From Kribbella steppae (lineage in GTDB: Bacteria; Actinomycetota; Actinomycetes; Propionibacteriales; Kribbellaceae), in contig NZ_SLWN01000003.1 of NCBI RefSeq assembly GCF_004342025.1, positions 1-64,000 on the forward strand: a DNA stretch of 64,000 nucleotides, in the 5' to 3' direction. The stretch's first letter is position 1. Every line of letters starts with the position of its first letter. Of the stretch, positions 26,544-34,911 are shown in pieces. The notes under the pieces are model-generated. The model had not been told where the DNA came from. It saw only the letters and a program-made list of their open reading frames with translations, and did not search any database. The position numbers and the translations under genes were made by a program.

Positions 26544-28088
26544 ATGACTTTGAGTATGACGGATCTGTTCTGCGGTGTCGGTGGTTCAACGTTCGGCGCG
26601 ACGCTCGTGCCGGGTTTCCGGGTTGCAATGGCCGCCAATCACTGGCCGCTGGCCGTGCAAAGCCACAACGCCAACCACCCCGACACCGACCACGACTGCG
26701 CCGACCTGACGCTGGTTGACCCGCGCCGGTACCCGCGCACCGACGTGCTGTGGGCGTCACCGGAGTGTACGAACCACTCGCAGGCCAAGGGACGCAAGCG
26801 CAACGTCGACGCGATGCCCGACCTGTTCGGCGAAACCCTGCCGGACGAGGCGGCCGAGCGGTCCCGGGCGACGATGTGGGACGTTGTGCGGTTCGCCGAG
26901 CACCACCGCTACGCCGCGATCGTGGTCGAAAATGTCGTCGACGCCGCGCTGTGGGTGCTGTGGCCCGCGTGGCGGTCCGGGCTCGACGCCCTCGGCTACT
27001 GCACCCACGTGGTGTACCTCAACTCGATGCACGCCCAGGCCGGGGGACTTCCGGCGCCGCAGTCACGCGACCGGCTCTACGTGGTCGCTCACCAGCGCAA
27101 GACCGGCTGCCCAGACCTGAACCGGTGGACCCGCCCACTGGCCTACTGCACCGGCTGCGACCGGCAGGTGCGGGCGATGCAGGCATGGAAGAACCCCGAG
27201 CGTGTGTGGGGCCGATACCGCGCCCAGTACGTGTGGCGCTGCCCGAATGTCGACTGCCGCAATCAGGTCGTCGAGCCGGGGTGGCTTCCGGCGGCAGCCG
27301 CGATCGACTGGTCGCTGACCGGCACACGCATCGGTGACCGGACCAAGCCGCTGGCCGACAAGACGATGCAACGCATCCGCGCCGGACTTGACCGCTACGT
27401 GCGCCCCGAGCTTCTGATCCCGGTCGAGGGCCGCGACGGCAAGACCGCCGCGTCGGCATGGGACGCGATGCGCACCATGACCACCCGCAACGAGACCGGG
27501 CTGCTGGTTCCGGCCGGGGGCACGTGGAACGAGACCGCGACACCGCTCAGCGAGGTCATGCGGACCCGCACGACGACGGAGTCCGAAGCGCTGGTGATCC
27601 CGCTGCGCAACAACAACACGACCAAGCGCGTTGCCGAGCCGTTCGACACGTTCGCGGCCAACGGCAACCACCACGCCCTGCTGATGCCCTACTACGGCAA
27701 CGCCACAACCAGGGAGACCCGTGACCCGCACGGAACCTTCACCACCCGCGACCGTTACGCGCTGATCATGCGCAACAACGGATCCCGCTACTCCGGTGCA
27801 GAGATGTGCACGCCTGCCACCGAGACACTGAGGACGCTGACCACCGCCGGTCACCAGTCGCTGCTGGAGGCGCACAGCGTTGCGGTCGAGGACTGCCTGT
27901 TCCGGATGCTCGAACCGCACGAAGTCTCCGCCGGTATGGCGTTCGCGCCGAGCTACATCGTGTTGGGCAACAAGCGCGAGAAGGTCCGCCAGCTCGGCAA
28001 CGCGGTCACGCCACCGGCAGCACGTGACCTCCTGGCCGCCGTCGCTGAATCCCTCGGGCACGAGGTCGCCGATCAGACCGCTGCCTGA
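26544..28088 (+). CDS. DNA (cytosine-5) methyltransferase, orphan
   Basis: 514 aa. Motif I DLFCGVGGST, motif IV with the catalytic cysteine in ASPECTNHS (a variant of the usual PC), motif VI VVENVVD, motif VIII QSRDRLYVV and motif X LGNAVTPPAARDL are all present. Between VIII and X lie a four-cysteine cluster (YCTGC...RCPNVDC) and a run of about five loosely repeated ~35-residue units ending in TTR..ALL.P patterns, presumably target recognition. No restriction endonuclease is adjacent, so it probably protects the element from host restriction. RBS GGAAGGGAG. Confidence 0.9.
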   Translation: MTLSMTDLFCGVGGSTFGATLVPGFRVAMAANHWPLAVQSHNANHPDTDHDCADLTLVDPRRYPRTDVLWASPECTNHSQAKGRKRNVDAMPDLFGETLPDEAAERSRATMWDVVRFAEHHRYAAIVVENVVDAALWVLWPAWRSGLDALGYCTHVVYLNSMHAQAGGLPAPQSRDRLYVVAHQRKTGCPDLNRWTRPLAYCTGCDRQVRAMQAWKNPERVWGRYRAQYVWRCPNVDCRNQVVEPGWLPAAAAIDWSLTGTRIGDRTKPLADKTMQRIRAGLDRYVRPELLIPVEGRDGKTAASAWDAMRTMTTRNETGLLVPAGGTWNETATPLSEVMRTRTTTESEALVIPLRNNNTTKRVAEPFDTFAANGNHHALLMPYYGNATTRETRDPHGTFTTRDRYALIMRNNGSRYSGAEMCTPATETLRTLTTAGHQSLLEAHSVAVEDCLFRMLEPHEVSAGMAFAPSYIVLGNKREKVRQLGNAVTPPAARDLLAAVAESLGHEVADQTAA

Positions 28089-28099
28089 ATCCCGACCCT

Positions 28100-28126
28100 G
28101 GAGGGGGCACTGCACGTGCCCCCTCC
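28100..28126 (+). terminator. Strong hairpin between methyltransferase and primase genes
   Basis: GGAGGGGGCAC (28100-28110) pairs perfectly with GTGCCCCCTCC (28116-28126) around a 5-base loop. No T-run. Intrinsic terminator or mRNA-stabilising element. Confidence 0.55.
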
Positions 28127-28153
28127 GCACCACCCAAGCGGAGGAAGAGAAGC

Positions 28154-29062
28154 ATGAATGCCACCCACAGCTCGACGAATAGACCCACGAAAATCTGTCC
28201 TCAAGGAGGCCCTCCCGACCGGCTCGCGCGTTCGGCGCACTGGCACGCGGCACGTGGCCTGGCTGTGTTCCCGCTGGCCCCGGGCGGAAAGGTGCCAGCG
28301 GTGGAGGACTGGCCGCATGTCGCCACGACGGACCCGAACCAGATCACGCAATGGTGGAGCGAAGCGCCGTACAACATCGGTATCGCCACCGGCCCGTCCG
28401 GGCTGCTGGTCATCGACCTAGACCGCCCGCGTACGCCGGACCAGACCCCGCCGGCTAATGTCCACGGGCCGACATGGGGGCGCGATGCACTCGACGAGCT
28501 CGCAGCCGAGGCAGGGGAGCGGTTGCCGAGGACATGGAGCGTCAGCACATCCAGCGGAGGTCAGCACCTGTACTTTCGGCAACCCGCAGATGTGGAGCTG
28601 GGCAACAGTGCCGGGCGGCTGGGCTGGAAGATTGACACCAGAGGTCACGGAGGATACGTCGTCGCCGCCGGATCGGTCATCCGCGGCCAGCGCTACCGCG
28701 CCGACGTGATCCGCCGCCCCGCAGCCCTACCCGAGTGGATCACCACCGCCCTCACACCACCCCCACCAGCAATCACCGACCACACGCCCCGGCAAGCGTC
28801 CGCCGCCTACGGGCTGGCCGCGCTGTCCTCCCACCTCGAGAAACTGCTGGCCTCAACCGAAGGTCACCGCAACGACGACCTCAACTGGGCCGCCTACGCC
28901 CTCGGACAGGTCGCGGCCAGAGGTGCGATGGAGCCGCAGACCATCCGTGACGAACTCCTGTCCGCCGCCGGACAGATCGGCCTCGGCCGACGCGAGGCAG
29001 AACGCACGATCGAGTCCGGACTTGCAGCAGGTCTGCGCAGCGCCAGGCTTCGGCACCTATAA
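28154..29062 (+). CDS. Bifunctional primase/polymerase (prim-pol) replication protein
   Basis: 302 aa. The N-terminal prim-pol domain shows GLAVFPLAPGGKVPAVEDWPHVAT, the acidic pair in LLVIDLDRP, SSGGQHLYF and GHGGYVVAAGS, all hallmarks of AEP-type prim-pol proteins. A ~90-residue helical tail follows. In actinomycete integrative elements such proteins start autonomous replication after excision. GAGGAAGAGA precedes the ATG. Its stop touches the stop of the convergent HTH gene. Confidence 0.88.
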   Translation: MNATHSSTNRPTKICPQGGPPDRLARSAHWHAARGLAVFPLAPGGKVPAVEDWPHVATTDPNQITQWWSEAPYNIGIATGPSGLLVIDLDRPRTPDQTPPANVHGPTWGRDALDELAAEAGERLPRTWSVSTSSGGQHLYFRQPADVELGNSAGRLGWKIDTRGHGGYVVAAGSVIRGQRYRADVIRRPAALPEWITTALTPPPPAITDHTPRQASAAYGLAALSSHLEKLLASTEGHRNDDLNWAAYALGQVAARGAMEPQTIRDELLSAAGQIGLGRREAERTIESGLAAGLRSARLRHL

Positions 29063-29680
29063 CTAGTCGTCGGTCAGCCGCGCGTCGGGTGTCGTTGGCA
29101 ACGTGGTGAAGTACTCGGCGGCTGTTGCCGCTGCCTTGGCTCGCATGTAGGAGGCGAGGTGCTCGCTGCGAAACAGATAGCGGCCGCGGGCGTCTTGGTC
29201 TGAAGGGATCAGGCCGGCGCGGGCGAGCTGCCTAACCCGATCGACTCCAAGGCCGAGCACCTCTGCAGCACCTCGGGTATCAAGCTGCCCGGCCCGGCCG
29301 AGGGAAGGCGAGCCCGGTGGGGGTGGCGGGTGTTCCTGGGCGTAGCGCTCGACCTCAGCCTGAAATACTGGCCACTTCGGATTCGAGAACGATCTGAGCT
29401 CGCCAGCGGCGATCAGGGCGCGAACGAAGCTCGGCGAGCGGCCCAAGAGACGCGCTGCGACCGTCAGCGAGATCGCTGGTCCTCGTCGCTGGGCGGCCTC
29501 GACCGACTCACGGCGAAAGTTGGGACGAACGTACCGACCGCGGGTCTCGAGTTCGCCGCGGTCGACCATGCGGAAGACCGTCCGCCGACTGACGCCGAGA
29601 ATCCGTGCGGCCTCGGCGCCGGAGACCCACGCGTCACCAGCGGCAATCCCGCTCTGCATCGGACGACGCTGCGACGACAC
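29063..29680 (-). CDS. Protein with three tandem excisionase-type HTH domains
   Basis: 205 aa with three successive winged-HTH modules: VSGAEAARILGVSRRTVFRMVD, ISLTVAARLLGRSPSFVRALIA and LDTRGAAEVLGLGVDRVRQLAR, each followed by a wing. Most excisionase-like proteins have one. A second protein of the same design is encoded at 31564-32196. GTG at 29680 or ATG at 29659 could start it; neither has a clear ribosome-binding site. Likely binds a composite DNA site. Confidence 0.7.
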   Translation of the reverse strand: MSSQRRPMQSGIAAGDAWVSGAEAARILGVSRRTVFRMVDRGELETRGRYVRPNFRRESVEAAQRRGPAISLTVAARLLGRSPSFVRALIAAGELRSFSNPKWPVFQAEVERYAQEHPPPPPGSPSLGRAGQLDTRGAAEVLGLGVDRVRQLARAGLIPSDQDARGRYLFRSEHLASYMRAKAAATAAEYFTTLPTTPDARLTDD

Positions 29681-29771
29681 AGCCAGCTAGCATGCCACGA
29701 CTGCGACAAGATTGCCCACCAACGCTCTGCGGTCATGGATCCGGCTTGTCGCCGCAGATTGTTTGGCTGGA

Positions 29772-30434
29772 TCACTTGATCCAGAAGCGCGTAGGGAGCT
29801 CGATGGTCTGTACGTCGGACCAGCTGTCGCCGTCGATGGTGACTTCGCAGCGCAGCCGGACGTCCTGTCCCTCGGCCGCTGAGGCGTTGGTGATCCACAG
29901 CCCCTTGGTGGCGCTGGCACCGGCCTTCAGCGCCGACAACGTCACGGCTTCGCCGAAGTTGAAGACCTGTTCGTCCGGGCTGGCGCCGAGGCCTTTGATC
30001 ACCCGGCGGTCCCATCCGTCGACGAGGCTGATCGAGCCGGAGTCGATGTCGCGGTCGCAACTGAACTCCAGCGGATAGCCCTCCTCGTCGCTCGGATCAT
30101 CATGCAGCAGCAGTGTGATGTGCGGTTTCGCTTGGCGATGCCAATCGGCGTACTGGATCTTGCGCGCCTGTCGGGCCTCTTCCAGCGCCTGGTCCGCGAT
30201 GCCGTTGGCGCGACTGTTCTCCTCGACGGCGCTCGAGGCGATGCTGTTCGCGGCCTCGGCCGCGGCGGCAGAGCGCTGAGCCTCAGCCAGGGACCGTCGG
30301 GAGATGTCGTTGGCCTCCGCCGCTCGGCTATTGGCCCTGACGGCGGCACGCCAGGCCAGTACGGCGGGCACGAGGCCAATCAGGGCGCCGGCCAGCGCGC
30401 CAATCATGCCGTCCCACAGCTGCAAGTCTTCCAT
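29772..30434 (-). CDS. Membrane-anchored coiled-coil protein
   Basis: 220 aa. One N-terminal membrane helix (MIGALAGALIGLVPAVLAW), then a long Ala/Arg/Glu coiled coil (about 27-95) and a C-terminal beta-rich domain ending in TIELPTRFWIK. No family recognised. Start set at the ATG 30434, where coding character begins; an upstream ATG at 30452 is possible. Divergent from the gene at 30591. Confidence 0.6.
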   Translation of the reverse strand: MEDLQLWDGMIGALAGALIGLVPAVLAWRAAVRANSRAAEANDISRRSLAEAQRSAAAAEAANSIASSAVEENSRANGIADQALEEARQARKIQYADWHRQAKPHITLLLHDDPSDEEGYPLEFSCDRDIDSGSISLVDGWDRRVIKGLGASPDEQVFNFGEAVTLSALKAGASATKGLWITNASAAEGQDVRLRCEVTIDGDSWSDVQTIELPTRFWIK

Positions 30435-30590
30435 CCGGCCAGGGTGGGGCATCACTGCGGTTTGAGGCCAGCGTGCGTCCTGATGAGCCATCGATGGAGG
30501 CGGCGATGGGACAGACTGATCCTTCTGTTGGATGGGTGCCTGGTGGAGGATCATTGCGCCGGAAGAACAACGATGTGATCGGAGGGATCC

Positions 30591-31534
30591 GTGGCCACCG
30601 AAATCGAGGGGCACGCAAGTGACCTGCTCGAAGCGCTTTACGAGGCAGAGAGGGCCGGGACGGACGAGGACGAGGCGATCGCCACCTACCTTGAGCAGGC
30701 CGGTCTCGACGCCGCGTCGTACGGCTTCACCGTGGTCGACTTCCTCGCCGATCACGGCATGGTCGAGCGACACCACGGGTTTGGGAAGCCGCGTGGGAGG
30801 AGCACGCCTGCGGGGATGCACGCAATCCAGAAGTTGCACGTCGATCGCGCGAACCCGAAGATCCGGGCGGCCGCGCTGCGCACGGAGATGATCACCTGGC
30901 TCGACTCCCAGGAGGAACGGGGCACCGAACCGACCAGCTTCCAGGAGTTCGCCGACAGCCTAGAGTCCGCCGAGGACGGGGACTCGTACAGCGAACGGGA
31001 ACTGCGTGGCGCTGCCGAGTACCTCCAACGCCACCAACTCACTGAGTCGGTGCATGTCGAGGAGTCATCAGAGGGCTGGATTCGACCGCGGCTGACTGTC
31101 GAGGGCCGGGAGTGCATCACCGACCACGCCGGTGACGTGGCCGAGTACATCCGCGAGCGGCGAGGCGGTGGGCCGACGACCCACCACAAGACCACCGTCC
31201 ACATCAGCGACAACAACGGCAACCTCGTCATCAATGGGGACCGGTTCACCCAAATTACAGCGCCGGTGTCGATATCGCCGAGCTTCTCGACTTCGCGGGC
31301 GGCGTTCGCCAGATGCTGCCGGTGCTCGGACTCGAGGCCTCGGCGGCGGGAGACCTTGCAGAGCTGGCCGATGACCGGCATGCCGAGGCCAGTTCACCAG
31401 CGCCAGACCGTGATCGACTGCGTCGGCTGGTCAAGCGGCTGCTTGTCGGTCTCAACGATGCCGCCCCAACGGTCGCGAAGACGATGCTGCTCGCGGCCGG
31501 AGAAGCTGCGCGGAAGGCAATCACCGGCGGTTGA
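30591..31534 (+). pseudogene. Hypothetical protein gene interrupted by a single frameshift
   Basis: The first ~220 residues are acidic and contain winged-helix-like segments (SYSERELRGAAEYLQRHQLTESV), followed by VHISDNNGNLVINGDRFTQ. At about 31252 the frame breaks; a -1 shift continues sensibly as NYSAGVDIAELLDFAGGVRQMLPVLGL and ends in RKAITGG at 31534. One A missing from an A-run would explain it. Either a recent mutation or an assembly error. Function unknown; the repeat-like Asn/Gly stretch recalls proteins that bracket STAND-type sensors. Confidence 0.55.
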
Positions 31535-31563
31535 GCACTGCCGGTCGCCGGCCCGAGGCGGCT

Positions 31564-32196
31564 TCAGAGCGATGTGTCGCCGCGCCTTTGGATAGGACGG
31601 CGATGGATGGCGCGGTCGCGCCGTGCTCGGCGGGCGCGGCGGACCAGCTCGATCTGGTCAGGGTCGAACCACCATTGACCGTCTTGGAAGGCTGCGGGCA
31701 GCTTCTCTTCGGCGGCGAGCTGGCTCACGTAGGGACCGGTGAGGTCAAGGTGGTGTGCGGCCTGCTTGGTGTCGAGGTAGCCCGGCGGACCGGCGGGTCG
31801 GCGGATCGACCATTGACTATGCGTGCGGGCGATGGCGGCGACGTCGGCTGGGTAGACCAGCGACTTCGTGCCGGGAACGAGCGGCAGGTGCCCGTCGGCC
31901 ACGAGCTCCCTCGTGGCCTCCAGTGATCGGGACAGCTTGCGGGCGGCGTCTTTGAGGGAGATGGGTTCGCCCTTGGCGTGGAGGGCTTCGACTTCGGACA
32001 GCAGCAGGGGCCGGAAGTTGTTCGCTGGCCCGTGCCGCGGCAGGCGTCCTTGGGTTACGAGCCGGCGGACCTGCACGACGGTCTTGCCCAGGACGGCTGC
32101 GCCCTGGGCCAGCGAGATTCGCGGGTCGTCGACCATCCTCGGCTGCCCGAGCAGCGGATCGACGGCCGGTTCGCCGCCGTCAGAGTCGCCGGTCAT
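31564..32196 (-). CDS. Second triple helix-turn-helix protein
   Basis: About 210 aa with three HTH-like modules: ISLAQGAAVLGKTVVQVRRLVT, ISLKDAARKLSRSLEATRELVA and LDTKQAAHHLDLTGPYVSQLAA. Same layout as the protein at 29063-29680, to which it is a distant paralogue. ATG at 32196 is taken; a GTG at 32214 is in frame. Transcribed in the same direction as the SRAP gene upstream, 36 bp away. Confidence 0.65.
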   Translation of the reverse strand: MTGDSDGGEPAVDPLLGQPRMVDDPRISLAQGAAVLGKTVVQVRRLVTQGRLPRHGPANNFRPLLLSEVEALHAKGEPISLKDAARKLSRSLEATRELVADGHLPLVPGTKSLVYPADVAAIARTHSQWSIRRPAGPPGYLDTKQAAHHLDLTGPYVSQLAAEEKLPAAFQDGQWWFDPDQIELVRRARRARRDRAIHRRPIQRRGDTSL

Positions 32197-32232
32197 GTCA
32201 CCGACCCCGGGCACCGTGGCCGCGCCGCGTGG

Positions 32233-32979
32233 TCACGACGCGGGCAGCGGGTCGAGCAGGTGCGGCCCGTTGTTGCGGCGCACGTCGTTGACGGCCGTCG
32301 ACACAGCATAGATTTCGAGGCCGACCGGGGGAGTCATGAGCGGGCGCAGCTCGTCGGCCTCTTTCACGTTCGGGTCCAGCCACTGTGTCCAGTTGTCGGC
32401 GCTGACTGCCATGGGCATCCGGTCGTGGATGCGGCCGATCTCGTCGGTCGCGGTCGTCGTAATGATCGTGTACGACCACAGCAGCGCAGCGGGGTCGTCC
32501 TCGGGCAGTGACTTGTCCTTCCACACCTCGTACACGCCGGCCAGCGCGAGCGCGGAGCCATCGGTGGGCCGGAACGCGATCGGCTGCTTCAACGGCTTCT
32601 TCGTCTTCTCGCTGATCTGGTCGGTCTCGAACCATTCGTAGAACGCGTCGACCGGGATCAGGCAACGGCGCGACTTGAAAGCCGCCCGGAACGCCGGCTT
32701 CTCATGCACCGTCTCGGACCGGGCGTTGGCCATCCGGTTCGCGATCTTGGCATCTTTCGCCCAGAACGGCACCAGACCCCACTTGAACAGCCGCAACTGC
32801 CGCACCGGGTCGGCATCCTTCGGACCATCCGACGGGGCCCGGGCGATCACCACCGGCGCGACCTTGGTCGGCGCGACGTTGTAATCCGGCCCCTTCAGCT
32901 CGGCCGCGTTGTCCTCGTCGACATCGAACTGTTCGAGCAGCCTCGCCCGGCTGGAAGTTGACGCGTAACGACCACACAT
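32233..32979 (-). CDS. SRAP/HMCES family abasic-site protein (YedK-like)
   Basis: 248 aa starting MCGRY, so Cys2 becomes the N-terminal nucleophile that links to abasic sites in single-stranded DNA. The other conserved parts are visible: YNVAPT, WGLVPFWAKD, NARSET, RRCLIPVDAFYEW and the GRIHDRMP histidine. It protects abasic sites during replication or repair. Appears intact. Confidence 0.92.
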   Translation of the reverse strand: MCGRYASTSSRARLLEQFDVDEDNAAELKGPDYNVAPTKVAPVVIARAPSDGPKDADPVRQLRLFKWGLVPFWAKDAKIANRMANARSETVHEKPAFRAAFKSRRCLIPVDAFYEWFETDQISEKTKKPLKQPIAFRPTDGSALALAGVYEVWKDKSLPEDDPAALLWSYTIITTTATDEIGRIHDRMPMAVSADNWTQWLDPNVKEADELRPLMTPPVGLEIYAVSTAVNDVRRNNGPHLLDPLPAS

Positions 32980-33092
32980 GGTCCAAGCCTGCCACGGGCA
33001 GCCGTTCGCAGGTGCGCGATCACGCAGTGCAACTGTGGTTGGCGGTGGGTACCGGTGCTGAAGGCAACTACGTTCGACGGAAGGAACGACCT

Positions 33093-33301
33093 ATGTCTGA
33101 GGCGACGTCGAGCCGTCACAGTGGCGAGGAATGGACCGAGGACGACGTCAGCAACTGCGCGACCTGGCTGCAGGCAACACCCCCGTCGGTGTCATGAGCG
33201 TGCGTCTCGGACGGACCGAGGACGCAATCCGGTCCAAAGCCCAGACGGAGGGCATCGCGCTGTCACCGCCGAACCGGTCGCCGTACGGCGACATGAGCTG
33301 A
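33093..33301 (+). pseudogene. Small conserved actinobacterial protein, frameshifted
   Basis: The frame from ATG 33093 (RBS GGAAGGA) gives MSEATSSRHSGEEWTEDDV and then diverges. A one-base shift near 33149 continues as QQLRDLAAGNTPVGVMSVRLGRTEDAIRSKAQ up to a stop at 33301. The reconstructed ~69-aa HTH-like protein is a type I know from beside actinobacterial DNA ligase genes, which fits its position here. Decay or sequencing error. Confidence 0.6.
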
Positions 33302-33323
33302 GGACCAGGCGCATGCTGGTGCC

Positions 33324-33500
33324 GTGGCCGGACAGTGGCGGTGCGGGAAATGCCTCGGGGCGAACGTCCCGGAGCACCACCGGTACTGCCCTGAGCGCGA
33401 TCCGGCGCTCACCGTGAAGCGAGTGGTGATCGTCGTGTGGCCGCCTTTCCACCGCCCCCGGCGCGGGATCGGTGATGGCCACGGCACGCCGGCGCACTGA
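33324..33500 (+). CDS. Small zinc-ribbon-like protein
   Basis: 58 aa from a GTG: AGQWRCGKCLGANVPEHHRYCPERDP holds three cysteines and two histidines, suggesting a zinc knuckle. It overlaps the ligase start by 26 bp. Small size and weak ribosome-binding site keep the call modest. Confidence 0.4.
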   Translation: MAGQWRCGKCLGANVPEHHRYCPERDPALTVKRVVIVVWPPFHRPRRGIGDGHGTPAH

Positions 33501-33639
33501 ACCGCCGGTACGGATTCCGCTAGACCTGGCGGGACCGGTCGAGCTTGCGCTGGCCCGCTCGGTCGACCAGATCCCCGGCCCGCATGCGTTGCCGGGCGGC
33601 TCGCGCTACGAGGTGAAGTGGGACGGCTACCTTCACTGA
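33475..33639 (+). pseudogene. 5' fragment of an ATP-dependent DNA ligase
   Basis: Encodes the first 52 residues of an ATP-dependent ligase, ending in RYEVKWDGY, the adenylation motif with the catalytic lysine; then two foreign codons and a stop. The missing continuation starts at 46024 with RVAVVRRGS. Joining 33475-33630 to 46024-46917 gives an uninterrupted 349-aa ligase. Insertion of a mobile element has inactivated it. Confidence 0.85.
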
Positions 33640-33905
33640 ACAAGTCAACCGATGGCCTGCGCGCCTGAGGTACTGATGGTGGGCCGATCCGCGGATCAGG
33701 TCCTTGAGGTCGTCGGCAGAACCATGAAGCTGACGGAGGATCAGTCCCTCGCGATCGACAAGCTGCTCCGCCGGCCCGGGCCCGCCCTCGATGTAACCTC
33801 GGCGATCATGAGGACCGTAGAGCTGCCCCGCCAAGTAGTGGATAGGCTGGATCGAGCCTCGCGGTTCTGCTCCGCTTCGGCGGGATGTGACAGAGTGTCT
33901 CGGCC

Positions 33906-34859
33906 GTGAGGTGGTTGGATGAGGGATCGCCCGCAGCGATCGCCGAGGCGCTGAGGCAGGTCGCGCCCGCGCTGGGCGAGGACTCGATCGCCGTTCGGGA
34001 GTCGGCGAGCGAGGATGACCCCTTGTGGTGGTCAGCGAGTGCGGTCGTGGGCGAGCGATTCGTCGCGAAGTTCGCGTGGTCACGTCCTGCCGCGCTCCGG
34101 CTGGCGTACGAGATCGCCGTGCTGGAGGCGTTGGCGCGCGAACCGGCGATTCCGTTTCTGCCGGACGTGGTTGCCAGCAGCACCGATCCAGTGCTCTTGG
34201 TGACCAGGCTGGTGCCGGGCAAGGCACTGTTCGACGTCGTGGATTCGCTTGACCGGGACGATGTGGGTCGCCAGTTGGCCCACTTCATGGCGGAGTTGAA
34301 CCATCCGGTGACCCTGGAACGCGTCGAATCCGTAGTCGGTGACGTTCCGCCTGTATCGCTGCAACCTGTAGCGACCGACGCTGTGCGCGCCGGGTTCGGG
34401 AAATGGGTTCGTCCGGATCAGCGTGCCGCTGTCATGCGGTGGTGCGACTGGGCGGACGACGTGCTGGCGACGCCGCAACGGAGTGTCCTGGTGCACGGTG
34501 ATCTGCATGGCGGAAATCAGGTCTGGGACGGCGGAGACCTTCGCGTAGTCCTCGATTTCGAAACTGCCGGACTCGCCGACGCCGAGTACGACCTGCGGAC
34601 TTTCCCCGGAACGGGTCCGGGTATCGAGTTATTGACCGCCACCATGCGCCACTACCGGCAGATCACCGGCCGCGAACTGGTAGCTGAGCGTGTGATGGCC
34701 TGGCATCTGCGCACGGCCCTCAGCGATGCACTTTGGCGCAGTGAAGCAGGCGTCCCGCTGCCGGATCACCGAACACCGTCAGCCTGGGTCGATGACCTCG
34801 CCAAGCGATTCACCGCATTGGGCATCAACCCGGATGTGCTACCACCTGGGACATCGTGA
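33906..34859 (+). CDS. Aminoglycoside phosphotransferase (APH)-family kinase
   Basis: 317 aa with the APH/choline-kinase fold: VGERFVAKFAW holds the ATP-binding lysine, VLVHGDLHGGNQVW the catalytic loop and VVLDFETAG the metal-binding aspartate. Whether the substrate is an aminoglycoside, macrolide or a metabolite cannot be told. GTG start. It lies between the element's left end and the convergent recombinase gene, so it is passenger cargo. A short frame at 33652-33909 just upstream is not convincing. Confidence 0.85.
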   Translation: MRWLDEGSPAAIAEALRQVAPALGEDSIAVRESASEDDPLWWSASAVVGERFVAKFAWSRPAALRLAYEIAVLEALAREPAIPFLPDVVASSTDPVLLVTRLVPGKALFDVVDSLDRDDVGRQLAHFMAELNHPVTLERVESVVGDVPPVSLQPVATDAVRAGFGKWVRPDQRAAVMRWCDWADDVLATPQRSVLVHGDLHGGNQVWDGGDLRVVLDFETAGLADAEYDLRTFPGTGPGIELLTATMRHYRQITGRELVAERVMAWHLRTALSDALWRSEAGVPLPDHRTPSAWVDDLAKRFTALGINPDVLPPGTS

Positions 34860-34911
34860 AGCAGCCGTGATGACAGGTCCTAGCGAGGTCGACACCCTTA
34901 CCGCCAACTGA

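Noticed and set aside
31245..31260. Programmed -1 frameshift in the gene at 30591
   Set aside because: The site lacks a proper X-XXY-YYZ slippery heptamer in the zero frame. A lost A is simpler.
33652..33909. An 85-codon frame before the APH-family gene
   Set aside because: It lies at the element's left end, lacks a ribosome-binding site and overlaps the APH start. Not supported.
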